Below are positions 42,135 through 52,613 of a DNA stretch of 64,000 bases, one piece after another. The stretch spans positions 1,060,244 through 1,124,243 of the forward strand of contig ONZQ02000004.1 of assembly GCA_900312665.1 (NCBI GenBank), given 5' to 3'. This DNA comes from Cephalotrichum gorgonifer. Taxonomy: Eukaryota; Ascomycota; Sordariomycetes; Microascales; Microascaceae. The notes beneath the pieces are model-generated. The model was given only the letters and a program-made list of their open reading frames with translations, was not told the origin of the DNA and searched no databases. The stretch's first letter is position 1; each line of letters opens with the position of its first letter. The translations under genes were made by a program, and so were the position numbers.

Positions 42135-43115
42135 TCACGAAAGGAGCCATAGGCCCGCCAGCAAGGGGGACACGCACCCCAGCCACGTGAACACGTGGAG
42201 GATCGAGTCCACGCCGGACTTTGTTGGGTTTTCTATCGTTACGCCCTCGTGGTAGACGTGGGTGTATATGTCTGCAAACCCGAATTCCGTCGTGTTGAAG
42301 CAGACGGTGTCGTTGATGGGCGGGATGCGCTTGTCGCCGGGTTCGACGAAGATGATGTCGGAGCACTGTGGATGTGTACCGTCAGCTTCCCTTCTTCCCT
42401 ACATATAGCCCTCTCCCATGCCAATTTTCCCGGGAGGCAAGCTTGAAAAGGGGCGTTGGGGTTGGAGGAAGGTTAAACCTACGGAAAACAGCGACGCCCC
42501 GTGAGCCGCCAGCTCCACGATCTGAATCGTCGCGTTATCGCCCGCCTTGATGCCGAGGTTCTCGGGGACCTTCACGTCGGGGAGGCACAGCGTCCCCGGG
42601 TAGGGCCCGTTCGAGGGCCCTAGGAGCTGCCACGGCTTGACGAGCGGCGTGGTGAAGTTCATGGGTCCGCCGTCGGGCCCGTCGGTGTCGAGGCCGATGT
42701 TGATGTGCAGGAAGGCCGTGGCATGGCCGGAGAACCAGCCGGGCTGGAAGGCGAGGGAGCCGCCTGTCGTGGGCCAGTAGGTCCTGTTCCGTGAGAGGCC
42801 GAGGCCGCCGCCTGGTTTTTCTGTGTTAGCTTGTTCCCCTTGTTCTTGGGGGGCTTCCGCTTCCACTTCCTCTGTCCGCCCTATATGTCGACACGGGGTG
42901 TGCCCGGCACGCCATTTGGAGAATAAGAGGGGAGACGGGTGAGAGAAAAGGTGAGAGGGGAGAGGAGACTTACAAGGATAGGTCCATTGCATGCCTCCGG
43001 GGAAGGTTTCATTTGTTATGAAGCTGTTGCCCCTGGACCCGGGATATGTGAAGAGAATGTGGCTCGATACCAGCGTCGCAGCCAGCACCAGTTGTAGGAA
43101 GGCAGAACGAATCAT
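42135..43115 (-). CDS. BIM1/X325-like copper-binding cell-surface protein
   Basis: Relative of the lytic-polysaccharide-monooxygenase-like family X325 that includes the copper-acquisition factor Bim1 of Cryptococcus. Exons 43115-42974, 42811-42483 and 42365-42135 give 233 residues. A signal peptide ends at Ser18, so the mature protein would start at His19 (HILFTYPGSRGN), the first ligand of a copper histidine brace. Further landmarks are the splice-restored YPCGGLGLSRNRTYWPTTGG and GHATAFLHINIGLD (His77, His83). NITs such as NETF, NRTY, NFTT, NATI, NDTV and NTTE are N-glycosylation sequons. The C terminus is a hydrophobic stretch (LHVFTWLGCVSPLLAGLWLLS) after a small-residue region, consistent with a GPI anchor. 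Role in copper uptake is inference from the family; a TTTGCTC site is upstream. Confidence 0.88.
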
Positions 43116-43418
43116 CTTTATCCGGAACCGTCTTGGTTTTGACTCTTTGGGAAGAGGAGGAAAGTTGGCGAGGATCGAAGGCTGGCTTCAAGTACGTGGG
43201 GGGATATGGTGAGCTTTCGTAAAGGTGCAGCACAGAGAGACTAGACTCCCGGATGGTAGTCCAAAGGGACAGAGAGGGCCGACAATATTTGCGGCGTGCG
43301 TAATCGGAAATCCTTCGGGGAGGAGAGGCTCCTGGCTGGATCAGGCGGGCAATTCCTCGATCTACGAGTCCGTTCCTATCAAAGGGTCGAAAGAGAAGGG
43401 AAGGGGCGAAGCGGGTGA

Positions 43419-43425
43419 GAGCAAA
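43419..43425 (-). promoter_or_regulatory. Candidate copper-response element (TTTGCTC)
   Basis: TTTGCTC on the BIM1 coding strand, 304 nt before the start codon. It equals the core bound by Mac1-type copper-starvation regulators in yeast. A 7-mer can occur by chance in a promoter of this size, so support is modest. Confidence 0.35.
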
Positions 43426-45642
43426 GGTGTATTTACAGGACTGGTAAGAAAGAAAAAGAAAAGAACATGGACTTAGAGAGAGGGTCAGAGAAAACGATAC
43501 GTCCCGGCCGCGGTTCGGTAAGAGGCAGAGCGGAGAGGCAGTTAAAGTGGAACTGAGGCCGCTCATCGAGACCCGTCTCCAATCTCACCCTGCCGGACAG
43601 CGCATACAGCGGGCCAATGGGTACCAGTCTACGATTACACGTATAGAGAGCCAAGGTTTTCTTTGCGGGAGGAGGGCGGAGAAGGGGGGGGGGCGTGTAC
43701 AAGGCGCCAAGATGTTTCTACATACGACGACATCCGGCGGGTAGCTAGGTGGTGGGGCCCTCATGTTGGCAGCCACTCTAAGCATCGGCAGCCGTGGTAT
43801 GTGGGGCGATGCTTTCTTTAGTTCTCGCACAAGCGATCAAGGAAGCGAGGGAGACAGGGACAGGGGGAGATGCGGCAAACGGAGGCCTGAGAGTGCATGG
43901 GGTGTGGTATCCTGGTGGCTTGAAGCCCTGGGTTCCTTCGGCGAATTTTTGTCCGATCTGGCTGCAGTGAAGGGAAGGAAGTCTTGGAAGGAAGGAGTCC
44001 GTGTGTTTTCTCGCGCGTGTGTGCAAATATTACTCGTAACTCGTAAGCTGGTGGTCAGCCAATATCCTTACATGAATCCCTTTGTACTACAAGTAGTATA
44101 ATGAATGTATGACAGGATTGTCGGGGTGTTCTAGACCGTGGGCGACTAATAGGATCGACCCAGGGTACGAGTACCGCCTCCGGCTCGGTGGGCACGGGAA
44201 CAGGAGTCCAGCGTGCGTTTTCATAGGTCGTCGAGCTTGGGTAGGGTGGTTGGTCTGGAACCTCTGGCTTGGACGGGATCTCGGCGCTCGATCGGACCCT
44301 GGTCACCCGGAGCGTCTGCTGCAACGCCGCAACGACGTCTGACTGGTCTGACTGGCGGGGTGGCAGGTAGTAGTAATCTGGCTCGACGTTTCGGGGAGTT
44401 GTACAAGCCCGTGGTTGATGTGGGTGGAGAACGGGCCAGATCTATATTAAGACAACATGAAGAGCGGCGCTATGCCGGACCTCTATTACTCCTAAGCGCC
44501 GGGTTTCTGTGGAGACTCATTAGCTCGGCCAATGGCGACCGGCCATGACCATGAGAGACACTGAGATTCCCGCCACCCCAAGTGTACGTACTTGAGAAGT
44601 AAACTGGCAGTTGCAAGTACCTTACTTTACCTGTAATTAAGCAGTGGATTTCCCCATTCTTGCTCCCGAGATTGACTGTCCGACCGGTTGATCCGCTGCC
44701 AAAGACAAAGACGCGATGAATCAAGACATGAGGATGTAAGGGAAGGAGAAGTCCCCTACGTATTTTCTTTCCTTGTTGTACTTCCTCCAGCAGTGGCGGG
44801 CCCTTGCAACTCCCCTGTAATAGCTCGTTACCAACCGGGAGTCGCTGACCATTTCTTGGGAGACCACCCTCCTTCGGAGCATTACGCGGCCGGCTCTGGT
44901 GGCGCTTTCAAAGGAACGAATGTCGCGCAGGACCGACCGGGGGGAAGACGCGGGAGAGAGAAGGGTGTCGAGCCTGTGATGCGGGTCCTTTCACGCTCGG
45001 CCCAGATCCTGGCGCCTGCTCTCACGGGTGACTTGCCCCTCACTTTCCCCACGCTGGCGCTTGGTCACACTTTTCCCTCTTCGGACCCCCTCTTCCTCTT
45101 GTCCTCAACAATGGTTCTTGGGGATTTCTTGTTCACCGAGAAGGGGGGGGGGTAAGGGGGGCGTAAGTCGTAGGCGATGCAAGGAATCGTATCACACCGC
45201 GCGTAATAGGGCGGATGTGACACTGTTGAGGAATCGCGAATGTAAATCGGGACCCGATCGGGCGGGACTGTATTCTCATCACATCACACCCGCGTGGGAT
45301 CACCCGGAGGGATAGATATATTTAGGACATGTTCGTCGTTATGGGCACTACCTATTGCACTCATACCAGTATTACATGTACATACGTACTCGGGCGACGA
45401 CCTAGTGGTTCCACAATGCACGGACAGGCAGACACAGGGACCTCCTTCCCTTTGATGTTGCCCACCCCTCTTTTGGACGCCGAACTTGAGGAGATGTGTA
45501 AGACACCACACTGTCGGACGCATACCCCTTGCCTGTTGTCTCACTACTGAATACCCGTGACACTCGACCCAGAAAACGCTTGCGACTGCAACCTTTAATG
45601 AAGACCATTCCGTCTCCCGGAGAGCCTTTGTATCGTACGTCC

Positions 45643-45677
45643 AAAAAAAAAAAGAGGAGCGCAAAGAAAACCAAAAA
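45643..45677 (-). terminator. RNA polymerase III terminators after tRNA-Ser
   Basis: On the minus strand the tRNA 3' end is followed within 7 nt by five T (45677-45673) and further on by eleven T (45653-45643), the usual signal for polymerase III release. Confidence 0.75.
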
Positions 45678-45683
45678 GATATC

Positions 45684-45770
45684 CGACAAAGACAGGACTC
45701 GAACCTGCGCGTCCGAAGACATCAGCTCACTCATTCGAGGCTGACCCATTAACCACTCTGGCACTTTGCC
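45684..45770 (-). tRNA. tRNA-Ser (anticodon CGA) with a 6-nt intron
   Basis: The minus strand folds as a class II tRNA: acceptor stem GGCAAAG/CTTTGTC (one G-U pair), D arm CCA/TGG with the GAGTGGTTAA loop, anticodon stem TCAGC/GCTGA, variable arm GTC-TTCG-GAC, and T arm GCAGG-TTCGAGT-CCTGT. The discriminator base is G, as expected for eukaryotic serine tRNA. The anticodon CGA is at 45737-45735. The 13-nt anticodon loop becomes a normal 7-nt loop (CTCGAA-A) only if TGAGTG (45733-45728), directly after position 37, is an intron. No other tRNA was found in the window. Confidence 0.88.
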
Positions 45771-46655
45771 TTGTTGCTATGATGCTTCTGCCGCCAACAT
45801 CCACCCAAACAGCGTCCCCTCTCATGTCCTTTTTTCTAGATACGCTTTCTTAGGTTCATTTCCTCTCTTTTTGTCGCACACTCCTGCGAGCACTAGTAAC
45901 TATTCGCACTTGCACTAATCGGCCTCCCTTCGGGTGGCTACCGGCCGGAACTCCCCAACTACTTACTTGTACTCGTACAGAATGCAGCCCAGAGCGCATC
46001 ACATCGCGGATCCGGCACAATCCGGGCTAGGTTGCCTGTGATGGGCCCGATGAGGTAAAATGGCTGCGCTGGAATGTACGAGCAACAGAACTCGGGACCC
46101 GATTATCAGGGGCAGAGTCGTCGGTTTTGTTGGTAGACGGGAACTCTGGGTGGGCCGGTGCCTGGTCGTCGTGCCACCCATATTACTGCGTTTTTCCAAC
46201 TTCGTCATCGACCCCGAAGCCTGGTTGTACGATGGCCAAGCAAGGCACTCGTATAGATAGACTGTCGTCATTCCTAAGGTGGTGGTGGGCGGGGAGCGGG
46301 GAGACCGGAAGGCTCTCTCCAAGTTTGAGATTCGGGGTCAGCTGGATGGAATGCAGGATGATGCAAGACCCAATAGACTCGTCTTTCTTCCTGATGGAGG
46401 GTCCAACCTGTCCATGCCAGGGACGAAGGCATAATCGTATTTAATCTTTTGTTCCCTGGGCCGACTCGTAGAATTTATTCATCGTTTATTCTTCTTTGTC
46501 TTCTTCTTCATCAAAGCTCTGAACCGAATTGGCCGAATCGCAACTACCCACAATACAAGCGACACAGAATATACCTATCGGAGAAGAGGAAGGACCAGAA
46601 CTAGTCCTCGCCGAACCGAACTCGATTAAACAAAAAAGAAACTACTACCTTCACG
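45771..46655. other. Intergenic region
   Basis: Upstream of tRNA-Ser (-) and of the histidine-rich gene (+), 885 nt. A TACTCGTA octamer is at 45970. Near 46620-46650 there is an A-rich leader. No further gene was seen. Confidence 0.6.
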
Positions 46656-46907
46656 ATGTGCTTCGCGCCGGAGCCCCACACGGACTACTACTACCACGAA
46701 GAGGTGATTCCGGCCCGAAAGCGCCGCTCCCATCACCACCACCACAGCCATAGCGGCCATCACCATCACCATCACCGCCACCACTCCCACTCGCCCCGCG
46801 CGAGCTACTCGTCAGTCTCGACCCGGTCGTACTCCACGGGACCCCGCGCGAGCGTGCCGGTGGCGTACGAGTCGCGGAGCGGCCGGGTGCGCTACGACTA
46901 CGCATAG
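46656..46907 (+). CDS. Small histidine-rich protein, unknown function
   Basis: A single exon of 83 residues, not assigned to a named family. The N terminus reads MCFAPEPHTDYYYHEEVIPARKRR. The middle holds runs of five and six histidines (17 His in total) broken by Ser, Gly and Arg, and the C terminus is Ser/Tyr/Arg-rich, ending RVRYDYA. There is no signal peptide or membrane segment. The histidine clusters would bind Ni, Zn or Cu ions in vitro; a physiological metal role is inference. The start sits after an A/C-rich leader (TTCACGATGTG). C/G-ending codons and a clear boundary with non-coding DNA support a real gene. Confidence 0.75.
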   Translation: MCFAPEPHTDYYYHEEVIPARKRRSHHHHHSHSGHHHHHHRHHSHSPRASYSSVSTRSYSTGPRASVPVAYESRSGRVRYDYA

Positions 46908-47817
46908 AGGATATCGCGCATTGGGGGGCCAAATACTGGGAGGATCGGAGTTTATTTCATGTCTGTAATTGATTGATGATGCCTTTGGGCTTTACTAGAA
47001 TGGCAGGAGATGCACTGGGTTTACATATACGCGAACGGCTTTATGTACGCTGGAGTTGAGTTTCTGGAGCTTGGGGCTTGAAGCGAAGCGTGGCTTACAC
47101 CGAGTTAATGGTCTAATACCCTACGGCAAGGGTTGTGTAGCGTTCGAAAAGAAATATTATCAATTTAGGATTTGGGATTTGAGACTTTCATCTATAACCG
47201 TTCTCTCGTTCCCCGATGAGGGGCAAAGTCCATGTGGTGCTTGTCGAGGTCTGTAGAATGATGCACGTCACTATCTAGGTCTCACATCCGGGAAATGACA
47301 TCATCGACAACCCAACACTAAACACAATACATCCATTCAGGTCCTTACTCTACTTGATTTGTATAAATAATCGCTCGGCATTCCGTAAGTGTATATATCC
47401 GTGAATTCTATATACACTGCCTAACCTTCGAGAAATGCTGTCCTCTCCCGTAGGGCTTCCTCCCTACGCCCGTATCCCTCCCTAGGCTCTCGCACTTTAA
47501 AACCCCGGGGGCGACCCTGCCTGCCCTCCGGGAGCCGTGGCGCCGCCACGGGATATCATGATCATGATACATGTATAGCTCTGCATATCATCCTGACTTG
47601 GTACTTGTCCTGCTTGTGGTCTATTGGACTTGTGTAAGTGCGGAGGGACAGCATTATGTACACCTGGCCGGTCGCGCTTTCCATGTCTTCCATTCCACCC
47701 TTCCAAGTCCGCCTTCTTCGTGCGAAGCAACAATCGCAAGGCATCTCCCTCGACTTTTGTAAATAAAACAACCTTACCGACCCTTATTGATGTTCTACCC
47801 CCACGACAAACGTAGCC
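46908..47817. other. Intergenic region
   Basis: 3' region of the histidine-rich gene and promoter/leader of the eisosome gene, 910 nt. No other gene was seen. Confidence 0.6.
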
Positions 47818-48961
47818 ATGTAAGTACATATAGCAACGTCCCTGGAAATGACATAGTCCTCTCCCCGGCCACATTTGGACTAACACCGACCGACTCGCGC
47901 CAGGCATAGAGCACTCTCCATCCGCTCAAACAGGGGCAACAAGCCCTCCAACCCCCCCGGGAGCGCCCCCTCCCGCAAAGGCTTCTCCTTCCGCTCCCTC
48001 CGCGGGACCGGCCAAACCGACCTCGGCCGCCGCCTCATCCGCATCATAAAGTCGCAGTCCAACCTCGTGGCTGCCCACGACTCGGCGGGCCGTGAGCGCG
48101 CCTCCATCGCGTCGCAGCTGAGCGAATGGGGTGAGCAGACCGGCGACGAGGCCGTGTCGGACATCTCGGACAAGGTGGGCGTGATCCTGGGGGAGCTGGG
48201 GGAGCAGGAGGATGCGTACGCCCTCGGGCTCGAGGAAGCGAGGGCCCAGATGAAGGCGATACGGGACACGGAGAAGAGCGTGCAGCCGTCCCGGGACGGC
48301 AGGGCGAAGGTGGCGGAGGATATCCAGAGGCTGAAGTTCAAGGAACCCGAGAGCACGAGGCTCGTCGTCCTAGAGCAGGAGCTCGTGAGGGCTGAGGCGG
48401 AGAACTTGGTAGCCGAGGCGCAGCTGAATAATGTGGTGAGTTTGAGTCCCGTCCTTAAACCCTCCCTGGCTTTTTAAGCCCGCCTGATTCCCCTAGTACC
48501 GGTCACTGACGGAGCTGGCCCTTCGCCCGCGATAGACCCGCCGGAGGCTCAAGCAGGCCTACGACGCCGAGTTCCGCGCAACCATTGAGCGGGCCGAGAA
48601 GCAGCTTATCCTCGCTAAGCACGGCCGCCGCCTGATCGCCCTGCTCGATGACACGCCCATGATCCCCGGCGACGCCCGCCCGGCGTACGAGCACGGGTCC
48701 CAGGCGCGCCAGGTCCTCAACGATGCCGAGGACGACCTCCGCGACTGGCAGCCGGAGGGGGGCGGGGACGAAGGCCGAGCGGCAAGCCCCGTGGGGGGCA
48801 GCAGCGCCGACGGGAGTCTGAAGGGGAAGCGCTCGACGGAGAACGAGCGAGATGAGACGGGGTCGGTTTCCACGACGATAACGGCGGGGGACAGGATGAG
48901 TGGCGCGCTCAGGGAGGACGGTGGGTCCCGCGACGACAGGTCTAGCCAGGCTGATGCCTAG
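47818..48961 (+). CDS. PIL1: Eisosome core component, Pil1/Lsp1 family
   Basis: BAR-domain protein that assembles eisosomes, furrow-shaped plasma-membrane domains. Exons 47818-47819 (AT only), 47904-48435 and 48536-48961 give 319 residues. The start codon is split: AT ends exon 1 and G opens exon 2 after an 84-nt intron with perfect GTAAGT donor, CTAAC branch and CCAG acceptor. Translation then begins MHRALSIRS, matching the family start MHR-YS-R. No other in-frame ATG exists before the middle of the BAR domain, and a TAA lies in frame just upstream of exon 2. Family landmarks are QLSEWGEQTGDEAVSDISDK, TEKSVQPSRDGR, RLVVLEQELVRAEAENLVAEAQL, LLDDTPMIPGDARPAYE. The C terminus is Gly/Ser-rich and acidic. 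Confidence 0.9.
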
Positions 48962-49432
48962 GAGGCTCAATACGTATGGGGGAGGGTCAAGGGCTGATCA
49001 CGTAGTCTAGGATAGGGGGAGCGTAGACCGGGGGCGGGGGGGGGGAGAGACGCTTGAAGAGGTCGCATTTATTTACAGACTTGCATTATTGGGTTTGCAA
49101 AAAGGGGGTTGGTTATTCTTGGAACACACGCAGAGATTCTTCCACACAGTATGTTACCTGCTAGTCATTGCTAGGCTTTGGGAGGCGTCTTGTTACACGG
49201 GGGCTATCATTCCAGGTGTGATACGAAGACAGTCTTATATCACCAATATACCAGAGCTTGAAGAACAGTGAGATGAATTAGAACATTTTTTTTGTGATTT
49301 CCCATTTTCCAAGTAAAATAGCGTGAAAATACATAATGCAAAACAAAAATAACCCCGTATTATCCTAACAAACAAGCCGCAAATATGTGGCAACCAGAGC
49401 AGAGATATCCATCACCCACGAGTCCAATCCCA
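48962..49432. other. Intergenic region between convergent genes
   Basis: 3' regions of PIL1 (+) and HSP20 (-), 471 nt, with a G run near 49040. No gene was seen. Confidence 0.6.
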
Positions 49433-50377
49433 TCACTCAATATCAACCTTCCTGACCTCGGTCCATTCGTCCTTCTCCACCTTCGGGACAACAACGATCA
49501 AGACGCCGTCCTCCATCTTGGCGGATATCGCATCCCCGTCGACGTCCTCCTTCCTCGAGGCGCCCTCGGTAGGAGGCAGCTTCACCGTCCTCCCAAACTC
49601 GCCGACTCTCCTCTCGGACGACCGCATCCCCTGGAGGAAGGCCTCGTCACCGGGGCGGTGCACCACGCCCGAGATGCGCAGCTCGCCCTTGTCGGCGTCC
49701 CAGTGCACGCCGACGTCTTCCTTCTTGGCGCCCGGGAGGGCGAGGTGGAGCACGTACTCGGTCTCGGACTCGAAGACGTCGAGGGGCGGGGTGAATACGT
49801 CGGCGGAGGAGGAGGAGGGGTCGGCGGCGGCGCTGGCCTGCTCGGCCAAGTCGCGGAGGCCCTGGGCTAGGGGGTGGTTGAAGAGGCCGCTGAGGACGGA
49901 GGGGTCGAAGGGGAAGGGCGGTGCGGGGCGGCCGTGGGGTCCGTGGCGGCCGCCGCGGCCGCGACCGCCGCAACCGCCTCGGCGGTTTCCGCCGCAACAT
50001 CCCTGGGGCTCGGACTCGGTCTCGGGGGCGACCTCGGGTGGGTCCTGTACGTTTTCGGAGTCCTGGGCCTTTTCGGGGTTGTCACTCATCTCGGCATCTG
50101 TGCTCTTCTCAGGATCTTGGGCCGGGCCCCGGGGCTCGGTGTGGCCGTGGCGGTGGCCTCGGTGTCGGGGGCCGCCGCGCCCGTGGCACCCGCCGCCCCG
50201 GGCTCGGTGGGGGCCCGGGCCGGCAAAGGGGAAGCCGGTGTAAAAGCCGCGGTGGTCGACGCCGCCGCCGGCGCTCCCGTCCACTAGACGGATGAAGTCG
50301 AAGAAGGGGTTGTGGGTGTGAGGGCGTTCACCGGCGACATAGGCGTACGCGCCTGGGAATTCTGTGTGCCATGCCAT
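49433..50377 (-). CDS. Small heat-shock protein (HSP20/alpha-crystallin)
   Basis: ATP-independent chaperone that holds unfolding proteins. A single exon of 314 residues, long for the family. The N terminus has HNPFFDFIRLVDG. A low-complexity middle (~55-165) is rich in Gly, His and Arg (GCHGRGGPRHRGHRHGHTE) and includes acidic and CGG/GRG-type repeats. The alpha-crystallin domain spans about 205-314: FTPPLDVFESETEYVLHLALPG, GELRISGVVHRP, RVGEFGRTVKLP, DAISAKMEDGVLIVVVPK. Resembles Neurospora hsp30-type proteins. A TATA-like TATATAAG at 50549-50542 fits a leader of ~135 nt; another at 50403-50394 is too close to the ATG. I see no perfect heat-shock element nearby. Confidence 0.92.
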   Translation of the reverse strand: MAWHTEFPGAYAYVAGERPHTHNPFFDFIRLVDGSAGGGVDHRGFYTGFPFAGPGPHRARGGGCHGRGGPRHRGHRHGHTEPRGPAQDPEKSTDAEMSDNPEKAQDSENVQDPPEVAPETESEPQGCCGGNRRGGCGGRGRGGRHGPHGRPAPPFPFDPSVLSGLFNHPLAQGLRDLAEQASAAADPSSSSADVFTPPLDVFESETEYVLHLALPGAKKEDVGVHWDADKGELRISGVVHRPGDEAFLQGMRSSERRVGEFGRTVKLPPTEGASRKEDVDGDAISAKMEDGVLIVVVPKVEKDEWTEVRKVDIE

Positions 50378-52613
50378 GTTGCTGTAGGGTAGGTTTTATA
50401 TAACGATTCAGATATTTGTGAAAGCACGAGTAATGCTGCTGGAGGATCGAGAAGTTCCAAGTAATCTGTCACAAAGGTAGATAGATAGATGATGATGTCT
50501 GAGAGAATGAGAAAAGATCTTCTATCCCGGCGTGGCTTGCACTTATATACATATTTACCAGTGATAGGCAATCATCGTTCAACGCAATCCGGCGCTACTG
50601 CTTTCTTGCCACCTAGGCGGGACTCCGATACTGACTAACAGGCAGGCCGAGCATACGTACGGAATTACGACGATACAATAGCCTTGTACGACTATCGGAC
50701 GCCGGGTCGTTAGTAAATCTACCTGCAGTCACCCTGATTAGCGCTGTTTCCCCGGATTCCACAAGGTGTACAGTGGCGGGAACGACGCCGAGGTTGACGC
50801 TGAAGCCGCGCGTTCCTGGCCGAGACGTTTCGCGAATCGCCTTTTCCTTTCTGGCGGGATGACGACATATTGGTGCCATGCGCGCTAGACCCGACGGGAT
50901 TCCGATTAGGCAGCAGTCGCGGGTTGTTTTGGCCGCGAAGATTAGCTCCTTGTTAGGACCTAGTCGAAAGAGGTGGTTTGCGCCGAGGACGAAGAGGCGA
51001 GTATCATCGAGAAGCATCTAGATGTGGATATGCAATTATTACTAATGTGGGCACTGTTGGGCGTCCAATACAGCGACGGGTACCCGTATACATTATGTCA
51101 GCGCATGTATTATATAACACAATTCCGCTCGAAGATTGATTACGTGAGATAAGGTGCAAGTCGATGCTGCTGCCTGCAGTGTAGTGGGGGATGTGCAGTA
51201 TGGTCCCACACACTCTCTCCCCTCCATTGCATTGTGTCAATTGCGGGGACAGGATAAGGGACCGACCAGAGAGGGCGCAAACTATTAGCCACGCCATCGC
51301 CACTTTGGTCCCATCCAGCTGCTCTCCATCGCTTGTTTCTTCACATTTGGAACGCTTTGCTCTGGTTGCGGCTGACTTGAACAAGTATGAGTTCTCATAA
51401 ACGGCGAGAGATGGGGGTAGCCGACTACGGGTAAGAGACAAGACGACAATCATTTCGCTGGAAATGACTCGAGTCCTTGAAGGACCTCTCCAGAAGCGGC
51501 CAGCCTCTGTCTACGTTTGGGAATGGATGAAGAATGCAAATAATATTACAGACAGATTGGAGAGTGCAGATTGGAGAGGAGCAGTTGCAGGCAAGACACG
51601 CGTTCAGTGACATCGCTCAGAGCGCCAGCCAGTCGATGAGCAGGGTTTGTCCCAGTCAAGCCGCCTGAAACAGCGGACCCTCCCGGGGATTCGTCGCCGT
51701 CACCCAGTTCTGGCCCCCAACAGGCCCTGCGGGGATCAAGCTCGATCTTGGCCTTAATATCCCAAGCAGAACCGGGCGCTTCGAGAGATGCATGCGCCGC
51801 TGCTATTCGCTGTTCCGTCCAACCTCTAAGCGCCCGCCGGTTCTCACCAATCACGGAGCTTCGTCCCTTTGTGTCCTCATGTCTGAGCCTCCAAATGGAG
51901 GGGAAACGGGGAAACAGGGGGCAAACGGGCGGGAATGCTCATTGCTTGCTCACATGCACATACTACCGCCACAAATCCCAAAGCCCAAATCGTTTTTGGT
52001 GTCCCGTCCTGTCCGTGGAGGGGAAGCTCTCTCTCTGCCCCTCGTCTACTTTTGCTTCCGTTTCTGCTTCTGTCTCCCCTGGCTGACCTGGCCCGACTCC
52101 CTTCACCCGTTGACAAGCCCTCCTTGTGGACGTCTCATTTACCTCGCCCATTGTCGCGCATGCCGTCTTCGTGATCTTCTTTCCCATCCTCTCTTGTTTC
52201 CGTCTGGCGTGAACCAAGCACTGCATCTGCGCCTGCATCTGCTTGCCGTGAGACAAATACACTCTGGAAAGCTTGCCTTATTGCTTCATTTCAGCATCCC
52301 CCATTAGCTCATCGTCTCTTTTGCCTGCATCGCAGAGGTCCAACTAAGGCCGGCCCATTCTGCGACCGCCTTTTGGCCCGTGAGTGAGACTCGACCCCGC
52401 GTCTCCAATTCGGCCCATCGCGAATTTGTGGATTTGGGCGCGAGCGAGCAAGCAACGCATCTTACCATACACTCGCCCTTCGGCACTGCTCCAAAAAATA
52501 ACTCTTCGAACGTCGACCAACCTTAATGGTTAATCAGCGCTGCTAGTGCTGCTTTCCTATCATACAACCGGTCCTCCCAATATCAAGAGGATACCCCCCC
52601 TCCAAGCCGTGTC
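50378..52613. other. Divergent intergenic region between HSP20 and the PhoD-like gene
   Basis: 2.2 kb without a recognisable gene. The right third (about 51850-52600) is pyrimidine-rich and probably a long leader of the PhoD-like gene, perhaps with a leader intron. The minus-strand frame 50613-51017 has no family resemblance. Confidence 0.55.
50542..50549 (-). promoter_or_regulatory. Probable TATA box of HSP20
   Basis: TATATAAG on the HSP20 coding strand, 165 nt upstream of the start codon. Spacing would allow a leader of about 135 nt. Confidence 0.4.

Larger units (their letters stand above)
43116..45683. other. Intergenic region upstream of the BIM1-like gene
   Basis: 2.57 kb without a recognisable protein gene. 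It includes a TTTGCTC element (43425-43419, BIM1 strand), two octamers (44031, 44166), and the poly-T stretches downstream of the tRNA at its right end. Open frames around 44055-44550 on both strands lack family resemblance. Confidence 0.55.

Noticed and set aside
44055..44548. Overlapping frames on both strands upstream of the BIM1-like gene
   Set aside because: Both look like chance; composition is Arg/Pro/Ser-rich without conserved pattern.
50394..50403. TATATAA-like string directly upstream of HSP20
   Set aside because: Only 17-26 nt before the start codon, so transcription would begin inside the gene; the TATA-like site at 50542-50549 fits better.
50400..50560. Search for heat-shock elements upstream of HSP20
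   Set aside because: GAA and TTC blocks occur, but not with the 5-nt periodicity of a true element.
50613..51017. 134-residue minus-strand frame between HSP20 and the PhoD-like gene
   Set aside because: No recognisable motif, mixed codon use and no clear promoter; not enough to call a gene.
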